The notes: generated from the letters alone by a model not told the origin. Shown: positions 6,621-13,282, counted from the stretch's first letter. The stretch is DNA of 20,151 nucleotides from an uncultured Oxalobacter sp. (GCA_905202055.1 CAJKQK010000037.1:1-20151); one strand, 5' to 3'. Made by a program: numbers and translations.

Positions 6621-7984
6621 GGCTGGCTCCCTTCGCAATAAAAGAATCCCACCGTGGTTTGCTCAGTTAGGTTCCCGTAGTTCACGCCAACGATGTCCCC
6701 CTTTTTCACCGGCAGAAATATCTTGACTGCATTGCCAGCACTAACGCCTGCCATGTTTCCCATACCGTTAGTGTTTGAAAAATTGATGAATCCCGCTGAT
6801 GTTCCGGCGTAAGCTGTACTGAAAAAATATCCATCCGCAGGAGCGGTAAAACTGGATGGATTTGTTGGCAATGTTAACTGGGTATATGAATTCGAAGGCA
6901 TCGCAAGATTTGCTACTTGCGTCTTATTCGCTTTCTCGTTGGCCAGCTCTGTGATGTCGATCAATCCGGGATTGGTTGCCGCATCGAAGGTCTTGATGCA
7001 GGGCAGCAAGGTCAATGCCGGAGGCTGGACGGTATTGGATGCACCGTAGACGGGATTGGAACGGGATGCATCCAAACCGATGACAGACACAGGCCCGGCG
7101 GCATTCGAGAGAGTTACCGTGTTACCCGTTCTTTCCGTACCGTAAAATGCACCATTGGCAACCACTCCCGAATAATAAGATGTTGGCGCAACATCGCCCG
7201 TAATATTCGGCAACCCCGCCTTCACCTTCTGCCCCGGCGTCGCACTGCCCTGCGCGAACCGTCCGATCAGGTCTGGCAAATTGAACGTCGTTACCCCATC
7301 GCCTTCCCCGAACACCGTGCCGATGGCGGCAAACAGATCCGGATACGTTTCCCTTCCGACTGCCGTTCCATCGGCCATAAGGTAACCCGGCGGAGGCGCG
7401 CTCATGGCGAAGTATTCGATAGTTCCCACGGGAACCCCTTCCACCTTTCTGGCGATCTCTTCCTGCAAGACGGCTATATCTTCCGTTGTCGCCAGATTGC
7501 CCGGCTTGCCGTCCAGATCCTTGTACTGGCCCGATATCGCCACAGCCGACAGCTCCGGCCTGTTCAGGATTTGCGCCCGCCCTTCCGTCGCGTTCCAGTC
7601 TGCATTGACTGCCAGTGAAAGCGCTTTCGCACTTTCAAGCGCTATTTCCGAACTGGATTTTGCAATCTCCTCACTCGCCTTTGCCGCTATCGCCAACTTT
7701 GACGATGCATCCGCCGCCGCAAGCGATCTGTCCAGCATCGCCTGCGCATCCATGACGACGCCTTCCACCAGTGAAACCCGCAACTCCTCGCTGATGGAAT
7801 CCGCCGTCACCACAGACGGACGCAACTTCCCGTCGTCCGCCTGCAATATCGCCAGATTCATCCGGATATCGTTGATCGAATTCGACGCACGGTCCAGCTC
7901 CGCGTTCAGGGCAGAGTGATCCGTCTCGTTTCCGAAGTCATCGGCAAAATTCTTTTGCCTGTTATAAGAAGGAGGTTGTGCCAT
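6617..7984 (-). CDS. Tail fibre protein TF2 with phage tail collar domain
   Basis: 455 aa. ATG 7984 was chosen over ATG 7987 because GGGAG is then 7 bases away and the product begins MAQPPSYNRQKNF like its paralogue. It overlaps the previous TGA by one base. Order: attachment/shaft region (~1-175, helical, Ala/Ser-rich), then a tail collar domain (PPPGYLMADGTAVGRETYPD, then FGEGDGVTTFNLPDLIGRF). A variable cassette of ~55 residues follows (after GLPNITG), then conserved NPVYGASNTVQPPALTLLPC, then a specific tip (NLAMPSNSYTQLTLPTNPSS to GFFYCEGSQP). It presumably makes the host receptor contact. Codons ~42-175 lie in a repeat shared with TF1; the tip is unrelated. A DUF4376 gene follows directly. 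Confidence 0.85.
   Translation of the reverse strand: MAQPPSYNRQKNFADDFGNETDHSALNAELDRASNSINDIRMNLAILQADDGKLRPSVVTADSISEELRVSLVEGVVMDAQAMLDRSLAAADASSKLAIAAKASEEIAKSSSEIALESAKALSLAVNADWNATEGRAQILNRPELSAVAISGQYKDLDGKPGNLATTEDIAVLQEEIARKVEGVPVGTIEYFAMSAPPPGYLMADGTAVGRETYPDLFAAIGTVFGEGDGVTTFNLPDLIGRFAQGSATPGQKVKAGLPNITGDVAPTSYYSGVVANGAFYGTERTGNTVTLSNAAGPVSVIGLDASRSNPVYGASNTVQPPALTLLPCIKTFDAATNPGLIDITELANEKANKTQVANLAMPSNSYTQLTLPTNPSSFTAPADGYFFSTAYAGTSAGFINFSNTNGMGNMAGVSAGNAVKIFLPVKKGDIVGVNYGNLTEQTTVGFFYCEGSQP
7459..7859 (-). repeat. Direct repeat copy within TF2 (pair with 9335-9735)
   Basis: By eye I find no difference between 7459-7859 and 9335-9735 (offset 1876, 401 bp). Just outside the block the copies diverge quickly at both ends. 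The repeat codes for the shaft just before the collar domain. It spans one fibre-plus-partner unit, so recombination between copies would excise or exchange the TF1 tip together with the 7984-8484 gene. Confidence 0.85.
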
Positions 7985-8484
7985 CATTCTTCTCCCTTAT
8001 CGAAATTCATTACCATGGCATCAAGCTCTTCAATATGTTGAGCGTTATCGATGCGTTCCCTTATTTTCCATTTCATCTCGTAAATCGTCCGGGCATTCGC
8101 AATGATTTCAAGCTGCATGGTCTTCAGCTGCGCCAGTGTTACGTCATGAAAACGGTTGTCAAAAGCACAGAACCGGACTGTCTCCTCACCAGTCGCTTCC
8201 ATCGCTACGATCAGGCTGGATATATTGCGGTTCGCCGTTTCGTCGGCATTGATTTCAAAACCGGCCGATGACAGGCAACGGGCCGTTTCCGATGCCGTCG
8301 TGAACGCTGCATTCAGTTCAGCCAGTTTTGCCGCTCTGGCTTTTTCAAGTGATGGCACCGGCGGCCAGTTTGCCGTCACATCCAGCCATCCGGCATTTTT
8401 CGCCTCGTCGATCAGTTTTTGTTGGCCCGCCTCCGTTTCATCGTAGCCATAGATATCGCCCGACGTGTTTTTAAAGTAAATCAT
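7984..8484 (-). CDS. DUF4376-type tail-fibre partner, copy 1
   Basis: 166 aa; ATG 8484 overlaps the TF1 stop as ATGA and has GGAGGG 7 bases upstream. The N terminus (MIYFKNTSGDIYGYDETEAG) differs from copy 2 and resembles tail-fibre-assembly starts that carry a Y-x-x-DE motif. The shared DUF4376-like module follows from residue ~50: KARAAKLAELNAAFTTASET, SSAGFEINADETANRNISSL, FHDVTLAQLKTMQLEIIANA, TIYEMKWKIRERIDNA. Conserved module plus variable N terminus suggests that the N-terminal part matches the specific fibre tip while the module does a common job. This is inference. Confidence 0.65.
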   Translation of the reverse strand: MIYFKNTSGDIYGYDETEAGQQKLIDEAKNAGWLDVTANWPPVPSLEKARAAKLAELNAAFTTASETARCLSSAGFEINADETANRNISSLIVAMEATGEETVRFCAFDNRFHDVTLAQLKTMQLEIIANARTIYEMKWKIRERIDNAQHIEELDAMVMNFDKGEE

Positions 8485-9860
8485 CTCAATTCCCTCCAGG
8501 CAGTAACATTGCCGGTAACGGTATAGGTTGAACCGTTCGGCACGATAAACGTGATCGATCCGGAAGATACGGTTGTGTAATACCCACCTGTGGTGCTGAT
8601 GACGACGCCATTCACATACCCTTTAATCTCACTCCAGGAGCCGTTTTGCGAATGGGATGCCGAGACGGTAATCGCCCGTCCCGTTGTGTTCGTATAAATC
8701 GTTCCCGCCACCCGTGATGGTGTCTGCCAGGTCTGGTCTTGAGTAAAAGCCGCCGATTTATCCAGTTTGTTTGCCGACAAGGCAGCCATATCGGTCGGCA
8801 AACCAGACAGGCCGGCGACATCATTGGCCAGCCCGGTCATATCGACCAGTCCGGGGTTGACCGCTGCATCGAAGGCTTTGATGCAGGGCAACAAGGTTAA
8901 TGCTGGTGGCTGGACGGTGTCGGATGCGCCATAGATGGGACTCGATCCACGTGCGTCTATCTCGACATATCCTTCTCCTCCTTCGACTCCAAACGAAGTA
9001 GAATTTCCGGAACCGGGATAGTTTCCTGGGTGCCAGCGTGTGGCTCCATAAAGGTTATTGGAATTGTAGAGACCAACTCCGCCCGTGATATTCGGCAACC
9101 CCGCCTCAATCTTCTGCCCCGGCGTATTGCTACCCTGCGCGAACCGGTCGATCAGGTCAGGCAGGTTGAACGTCGTCTCTCCATCGCCTTCCCCGAACGT
9201 CGTGCCGATGGCGGCAAACAGATCCGGATACGTTTCGCGGCCGACCGCCGCACCGTCCGCTTTCAGGTAACCCGGCGGAGTGCTCATGGCGAAGAACCCG
9301 ACCATTCCCACAGGTATCCCCTTTTCGGCGAACGCTTCCTGCAAGACGGCTATATCTTCCGTTGTCGCCAGATTGCCCGGCTTGCCGTCCAGATCCTTGT
9401 ACTGGCCCGATATCGCCACAGCCGACAGCTCCGGCCTGTTCAGGATTTGCGCCCGCCCTTCCGTCGCGTTCCAGTCTGCATTGACTGCCAGTGAAAGCGC
9501 TTTCGCACTTTCAAGCGCTATTTCCGAACTGGATTTTGCAATCTCCTCACTCGCCTTTGCCGCTATCGCCAACTTTGACGATGCATCCGCCGCCGCAAGC
9601 GATCTGTCCAGCATCGCCTGCGCATCCATGACGACGCCTTCCACCAGTGAAACCCGCAACTCCTCGCTGATGGAATCCGCCGTCACCACAGACGGACGCA
9701 ACTTCCCGTCGTCCGCCTGCAATATCGCCAGATTCGTCCGAATATCGTTGATCGAATTCGACGCCCGGTCCAGCTCCGCATTCAATGCCGGATGATCCGT
9801 CTCCCGCCCGCTATTCAGGGTAAAATTCTTCTCGCGGTTATAGGCTGGTGGCTGTGCCAT
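8481..9860 (-). CDS. Tail fibre protein TF1 with phage tail collar domain
   Basis: 459 aa; ATG 9860 with GGAGGT 5 bases upstream. Residues ~1-180 are the virion-attached and helical shaft part, shared with TF2. Residues ~183-245 are a tail collar domain (STPPGYLKADGAAVGRETYP; FGEGDGETTFNLPDL). Residues 261-306 are a variable Gly/Asn/Tyr-rich insert. Residues 307-330 are the conserved SPIYGASDTVQPPALTLLPC block. A separate tip ends ATWRELR-like (NVTAWRELR), with a beta-rich ITVSASHSQNGSWSEIKGYV pattern. The role is receptor binding. The gene is intact and is followed by its DUF4376 partner. The same collar, GLPNITG and TVQPPALTLLPC blocks occur in TF2 and TF3. Confidence 0.85.
   Translation of the reverse strand: MAQPPAYNREKNFTLNSGRETDHPALNAELDRASNSINDIRTNLAILQADDGKLRPSVVTADSISEELRVSLVEGVVMDAQAMLDRSLAAADASSKLAIAAKASEEIAKSSSEIALESAKALSLAVNADWNATEGRAQILNRPELSAVAISGQYKDLDGKPGNLATTEDIAVLQEAFAEKGIPVGMVGFFAMSTPPGYLKADGAAVGRETYPDLFAAIGTTFGEGDGETTFNLPDLIDRFAQGSNTPGQKIEAGLPNITGGVGLYNSNNLYGATRWHPGNYPGSGNSTSFGVEGGEGYVEIDARGSSPIYGASDTVQPPALTLLPCIKAFDAAVNPGLVDMTGLANDVAGLSGLPTDMAALSANKLDKSAAFTQDQTWQTPSRVAGTIYTNTTGRAITVSASHSQNGSWSEIKGYVNGVVISTTGGYYTTVSSGSITFIVPNGSTYTVTGNVTAWRELR
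9335..9735 (-). repeat. Direct repeat copy within TF1 (pair with 7459-7859)
   Basis: Second copy of the 401-bp block described at 7459-7859; codes for TF1 residues ~42-175. Apparent complete identity in a region with free synonymous positions means recent duplication or gene conversion. Confidence 0.85.
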
Positions 9861-9893
9861 AATTGACCTCCAAACTGAGTGACATGCGAACCA

Positions 9894-10223
9894 TCAGACA
9901 GCCGCCGGTTTGCCCTTGGCAGACAGTTTCGCTTTGGTTTCGCCCATCGCTTTTTCAAGCGCTTTCGACCCTTTCTTGCCGTAAACCATCTCCACGAGTT
10001 CAACACCGTACTTCACGCAAAAACGTTCATATTCGTCGTCACTGGCCTTGAAAGAACCGGTTGGCGAACCGATACCGGCTTCATCCGCGCGTAGCTTGTC
10101 GGCGTTCTGGATATTTTCGGTACCGAACAATTCCTGGACAAGCGGCACTTCATAATCCGGAATCGTGACAGGAGTGATCGTGTGAGCGTCACGGCGGATC
10201 AGGATTTCATACAATGGAGTCAT
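9894..10223 (-). CDS. Small phage protein following the capsid gene, unknown function
   Basis: 109 aa. Start chosen at ATG 10223 because GAGGAA lies ~5 bases upstream; the longer ORF start at 10235 has no signal. Sequence: MTPLYEILIRRDAHTITPVT, then IPDYEVPLVQELFGTENI, a Ser/Gly linker (GIGSPTGSFKASDDEYERFC), and a basic Lys/Ala-rich end (GKKGSKALEKAMGETKAKLS). The D-EYERF-x-KYGVE pattern suggests a small folded domain. Position directly after the major capsid gene would suit a head-associated or head-completion protein, but I do not recognise the family. Confidence 0.6.
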   Translation of the reverse strand: MTPLYEILIRRDAHTITPVTIPDYEVPLVQELFGTENIQNADKLRADEAGIGSPTGSFKASDDEYERFCVKYGVELVEMVYGKKGSKALEKAMGETKAKLSAKGKPAAV

Positions 10224-10253
10224 AATTTTCCTCAATAAAAAAACAGGATAAAT

Positions 10254-10280
10254 ACCGGTACCGGTGTGTCCGGTACCGGT
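10254..10280 (-). terminator. Strong hairpin after capsid gene; probable attenuator or processing site
   Basis: Arms 10254-10264 (ACCGGTACCGG) and 10270-10280 are perfect 11-bp complements around TGTGT. Each arm itself holds the palindrome CCGGTACCGG. On the minus strand the stem is followed by TATTTATCC and, nine bases on, a run of seven T, so it resembles an imperfect rho-independent terminator. Placed between the capsid gene and downstream genes, it could lower read-through or stabilise capsid mRNA. Confidence 0.55.
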
Positions 10281-10291
10281 TTCTCAGGCCT

Positions 10292-11341
10292 TTAGGCGAT
10301 CGTCAGAACGGAATGGGCATTCGCACGCTTCATCACGACTGCCATACGGACATTGACCATCTGGTAGAGCGCCAGAATGTTATACGGGCGGGTCGGCGTC
10401 ACCACATCCATATCGTCGTCATGCAATTCCATATGCTTCGTATTAATGAAATAGCAGCGCTTTTCCCACGGAATCGTTGGTGATTCGATAGCGTCCAGCG
10501 TCTCGAACTGGGGGTCCCAGATAATTTCAACGCCCTTGAAGAACAGGCCGGTCGAGGTACCCGAACCGATACCGGCGTCAAGTCGCTTGACCGAACCCGC
10601 ATTGGCGTTATTGGTCACTGTCACGCCATACTGGCGATACGCGTCGATAAACGCGGAACCGGCCAGAATGAAATCAGGGCTGCCGCCATTGCGGATACAC
10701 TTGCGCCATTCCCCTTCCATGGCTGTCGCCAGCGTACCGGCCGAGGTGGAAGCAATCTCCGTCTTCACGTTATTGCGCCAGTAAGTGGCTGTCGAACGGT
10801 CGATCCCGCCCACCACACCCGTGTCGGGTTTCAAGGAAACCAGTGCGTCCAGACCGGTAATGGCGTCCGCATTGGCCGTGCCGTCACGATGCAATTCCAT
10901 CGACAGCTTTTCCATAAAACCGGTACGGAAAGCCTGAGTCTGCTCATCCAGCAAATTAGTCAACTGGACGCGTTCATTTGATTCCAGTTTGTGTGAACCG
11001 CTCTGGCCTTCCTTGACACGAATGCCATTGGCAAACAGCGTATCGTGGGCGATGTAAAAACCGTCCACGGCACGGCGCCAGGGGAAAGCGGCGTGTTCCA
11101 GCGTATTGCGCTTGTTGAACGATACAGGCGCTTCACCATACGCCCATGCAAAATTGGAATCGAGGGATTTACGGATATTGACCGTAACATTCTGTTTCGC
11201 GCCCACAAGCTTTTTCTTTTTTTGCATCAGCTTTTTGAGCAGCGGGGTATCGGTAGAAATCTGATCGACGGCGGTATTGCGCAAATAATCGTCGAGAGAG
11301 GATTTACCGAGAATTTCCAGGTCGGAAGATGATACTGGCAT
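10292..11341 (-). CDS. Phage major capsid protein
   Basis: 349 aa; ATG 11341 with AGGAG six bases upstream. Begins SDLEILGKSSLDDYLRNTAV, then a basic stretch (LLKKLMQKKKKLVGAKQNVT). The middle has EHAAFPWRRAVDGFYIAHDT and QTQAFRTGFMEKLSMELHRD, followed by GGSPDFILAGSAFIDAYRQY. The C terminus is FINTKHMELHDDDMDVVTPT, ALYQMVNVRMAVVMKRANAH. A late domain with PDFILAGSAFIDAYR, a strand-rich FKGVEIIWDPQF and a closing VRMAVVMKRANAHSVLTIA is the usual arrangement in HK97-fold capsids of podovirus-type phages, where the last strands form the A-domain core. Length is typical. The exact capsid subfamily is uncertain. The leader upstream carries unusual repeated hairpins (see 11391-11575). Confidence 0.85.
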   Translation of the reverse strand: MPVSSSDLEILGKSSLDDYLRNTAVDQISTDTPLLKKLMQKKKKLVGAKQNVTVNIRKSLDSNFAWAYGEAPVSFNKRNTLEHAAFPWRRAVDGFYIAHDTLFANGIRVKEGQSGSHKLESNERVQLTNLLDEQTQAFRTGFMEKLSMELHRDGTANADAITGLDALVSLKPDTGVVGGIDRSTATYWRNNVKTEIASTSAGTLATAMEGEWRKCIRNGGSPDFILAGSAFIDAYRQYGVTVTNNANAGSVKRLDAGIGSGTSTGLFFKGVEIIWDPQFETLDAIESPTIPWEKRCYFINTKHMELHDDDMDVVTPTRPYNILALYQMVNVRMAVVMKRANAHSVLTIA

Positions 11342-11390
11342 CTGTCGCTCCTAATATGAAAGATTAAAAAACAAGTCTTTCACACCGGCA
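11342..11390 (-). promoter_or_regulatory. Capsid-gene ribosome binding region with GCGAC complementary to leader boxes
   Basis: On the minus strand the capsid start reads AGGAGCGACAG-ATG. The Shine-Dalgarno AGGAG is at 11352-11348, and GCGAC (11348-11344) shares its last G and fills the spacer. GCGAC is the exact complement of the GUCGC boxes repeated in the leader RNA. Confidence 0.6.
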
Positions 11391-11575
11391 CAGGACGCAA
11401 CCCCTGATAAACGAAACGGACTTTTGCCAGACGCGACACTGGCTACAGCGACTTCAAGACCATTTCCTGCGCTACCGGGACGCGACCCCCGGCGGTACGG
11501 CGACAAATTACGATGTGTTGTGGCGTTTGGAGACAGTCAGGCCGCCGGAACGCGACCCCCGGCATTGACTGCGAC
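11391..11575 (-). promoter_or_regulatory. Structured capsid leader: four hairpins with conserved loop KGUYGCGU
   Basis: Read on the minus strand. H1 (11406-11391): stem CAGG/CCUG, loop GGUUGCGU. H2 (11443-11426): stem GCCAG/CUGGC, loop UGUCGCGU. H3 (11492-11475): stem CCGGG/CCCGG, loop GGUCGCGU. H4 (11563-11544): stem GCCGGG/UCCGGC with a closing G-U pair, loop GGUCGCGU. The stems differ but keep pairing, while the 8-base loop is kept. This is the pattern of an RNA structure rather than of a DNA repeat. Each of H2-H4 is preceded by a second box GUCGCNGU (minus-strand complements of GCGAC at 11448-11452, 11500-11504, 11571-11575). All these boxes can pair with GCGAC at the capsid start region. 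No known RNA family recognised. Confidence 0.65.
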
Positions 11576-11605
11576 AAGACCTGCCTGCCTCAAAACAACC
11601 GAAGC

Positions 11606-11627
11606 GTGCAATCATGTTTCATTGCAC
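11606..11627. repeat. Inverted repeat upstream of the capsid leader hairpins
   Basis: GTGCAAT (11606-11612) and ATTGCAC (11621-11627) are perfect 7-bp arms with an 8-base spacer. It could be an operator or a fifth leader hairpin; its loop lacks the GUCGC box. The rest of 11576-11752 is AT-rich and shows no gene. TTGACT occurs on the minus strand near 11650 but no convincing -10 follows at normal spacing. Confidence 0.4.
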
Positions 11628-11752
11628 AGTGATATTGTAAAACGGGAGTCAAGGCGCTCCGGACATTTGTGTCACATTTATGAACATGCCATCTTTCGAA
11701 AAAACGGACACATCAATAAAATTGTTCAAAATCATGAAATTAAAAATGAAAG

Positions 11753-12202
11753 TTAAACAATATTTTTAAATCCGTAAAACCCGTTTTCTTCGGTTACCTC
11801 GTTCCCTTTGTCGAAAATTTCTTCTGTCAACCCCCCGATAATTGCAAAAAAGCAACAAAAAAAAACGGTCTGAAATCCACCTTCCCGATAGTTGCATATC
11901 CAGGGCCATCCACCTTGTCGCCCGCATGCCTGCCAGGAAACCACCGTTTTCGCCGTCCCGTTATAAGCACCGATTGTCAGCGTCGTCAGCATGGCCGTAT
12001 TCACACTGACAGGATTGCCCTGATAAAAAACAGTATGGTTGGTCAATGGCGAAGCCACAGCATTGTAAAATCCGCTGTAAGGCCGGATAAGCGTTATCGA
12101 CAGTCCATCATTTCCGGGTAGCGTCGCGCTTCCCCCCTGCTCCAGCCAGCCGTCCGACCATCTGCGGAACCAGTTTGTGCCATCGTCATAAGCCTCGGTC
12201 AC
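11753..12202 (-). pseudogene. C-terminal part of TF3 beyond an in-frame amber codon
   Basis: 149 codons from GTG 12200-12202, directly after and in the same frame as the TAG (12203-12205) that ends the preceding ORF. No ribosome binding site precedes the GTG. The sequence TEAYDDGTNWFRRWSDGWLE then QGGSATLP is the very common receptor-binding tip of tail fibres (Y-R-x-W-SDGW-x-EQGG), and it continues with NTAMLTTLTIGAYNGTAKTV and VSWQACGR, the usual end. After that point ~50 unusual residues follow (GGFQTVFFCCFFAIIGGL), read through nine consecutive T. This suggests the native stop has also been lost by a frameshift. Read as one gene, TF3 would span 11753-13210. Confidence 0.6.
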
Positions 12203-13210
12203 CTAACGGATCAGCTGCCCGTTCGTCCACAAACACCCATCGTTGCCCAGTGCGAGCGAGGCAGGCGAGGCGCCCCCTTTCGATGTCAGGACAATCTGGC
12301 CACATTCGTCATACCCCACTCCTGTGCAACCCGACTCGCCGAAATAAATGGCGCCATTCATCCGGCCACCCGCCTTGTCCAGTTTCGTATTGACATCACC
12401 GGCCAGTGCCGTCACATCGGCCAAAGCAGGGTTGATGACGGCGTCGAATGCCCTGATACAAGGCAATAGCGTCAGCGCCGGCGGCTGAACCGTATCGGAA
12501 GCACCGTAGATCGGATTGGCGTCTGACGCGTCGAAATCGAAATTCTTCAATTGATAATAATCCGTGACGGCATCAGACATCCCGTTTACCCCGCTTATTG
12601 TCCCGGATGATGAAAATGCGCCCCCAACCGACGCATAATGTTCTTCCAGGGTGGCATATTCAAACGCGGACTGGAAAGCGGGTGACGAAGACCGGTTCAA
12701 ATACCCGGTAATATTCGGCAACCCCGCCTCGATCCTCTGCCCCGGCGTGACGCTTCCCTGCACAACCCTCCCCATCAAATCCGGCAGACAAAACGTCGTT
12801 TTCCCATCCCCTTCGCCGAAAGCCGTCCCGATAGCGGCAAAAAGATCCGGATACGTCTCCCGACCGACAGCAGAGCCATCCGCTATCAGATACCCGGCAG
12901 GTGCAGCCGTCACGGCAAAACAGACAATCGAACCGACCGGTATCCCCCGTCCGGACATCGCTTCTTCAAGAGCCGTCAATTCATCCCTGTCCGCTTTCCC
13001 CGACAAGGCCACTTCCGTTTCCGGCCCGGATGCCAGAACAGCCAGATCGATCCCCAATGCCTTTCTGGCCGCCTCCCTGTCAGAGCTGTCCTCCCCGAAC
13101 AGTTCCGCCAGATAATCGCGCACCTTGCCCAATGCCGTCTTCATCTCCCCCGTCGTCGTGCGGGGCATTTTCGATCCAGCCAGAAGATCCTTTTCCGGTA
13201 ATGTCGTCAT
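12203..13210 (-). CDS. Tail fibre protein TF3 with tail collar domain, ends at in-frame amber
   Basis: 335 aa from ATG 13210 (GGAG ~8 bases upstream); the longer ORF to 13288 would start inside terminator hairpins. The N terminus differs from TF1/TF2 and is of another common fibre type (LPEKDLLAGSKMPRTTTGEM, then KTALGKVRDYLAELFG). Then come a collar domain (APAGYLIADGSAVGRETYPD; FGEGDGKTTFCLPDLMGR), GLPNITG, a variable insert, NPIYGASDTVQPPALTLLPC, and a shaft (DVNTKLDKAGGRMNGAIYFG). It ends LWTNGQLIR-TAG, in the middle of a motif that normally runs on to the SDGW tip. That tip is present in frame immediately downstream. The product lacks its tip unless the amber is read through. No DUF4376 partner follows. 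Confidence 0.75.
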   Translation of the reverse strand: MTTLPEKDLLAGSKMPRTTTGEMKTALGKVRDYLAELFGEDSSDREAARKALGIDLAVLASGPETEVALSGKADRDELTALEEAMSGRGIPVGSIVCFAVTAAPAGYLIADGSAVGRETYPDLFAAIGTAFGEGDGKTTFCLPDLMGRVVQGSVTPGQRIEAGLPNITGYLNRSSSPAFQSAFEYATLEEHYASVGGAFSSSGTISGVNGMSDAVTDYYQLKNFDFDASDANPIYGASDTVQPPALTLLPCIRAFDAVINPALADVTALAGDVNTKLDKAGGRMNGAIYFGESGCTGVGYDECGQIVLTSKGGASPASLALGNDGCLWTNGQLIR

Positions 13211-13223
13211 GTGGTTTCTCCAT

Positions 13224-13254
13224 AAAAAAAGACCTCTCCGGCAAAGGAGAGGTC
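13224..13254 (-). terminator. Rho-independent terminator just before TF3
   Basis: GACCTCTCC (13231-13239) and GGAGAGGTC (13246-13254) form a perfect 9-bp stem with a 6-base loop. On the minus strand it is followed by seven T (13230-13224), and only ~14 bases later comes the TF3 start. TF3 therefore has little room for its own promoter. Confidence 0.85.
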
Positions 13255-13261
13255 CTGAAAC

Positions 13262-13282
13262 AAAAAAAGGCGCAAACGCGCC
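13262..13282 (-). terminator. Second, tandem rho-independent terminator
   Basis: GGCGC (13269-13273) and GCGCC (13278-13282) form a 5-bp GC stem with loop AAAC. On the minus strand it is followed by seven T (13268-13262). With 13224-13254 it makes a tandem terminator at the end of the secreted-protein/GNAT operon. Confidence 0.6.

Noticed and set aside
6617..13210. Diversity-generating retroelement behind the tail-fibre variation
   Set aside because: No reverse transcriptase, no template/variable repeat pair with adenine-biased differences; the variable inserts are unrelated rather than mutated copies.
1435..13210. Fully TAG-recoded (TAG = Gln) phage
   Set aside because: TAG seems to be a genuine stop at 6045-6047, no suppressor tRNA is visible in the window, and only two internal TAGs occur; simple mutation or local readthrough is the safer reading.
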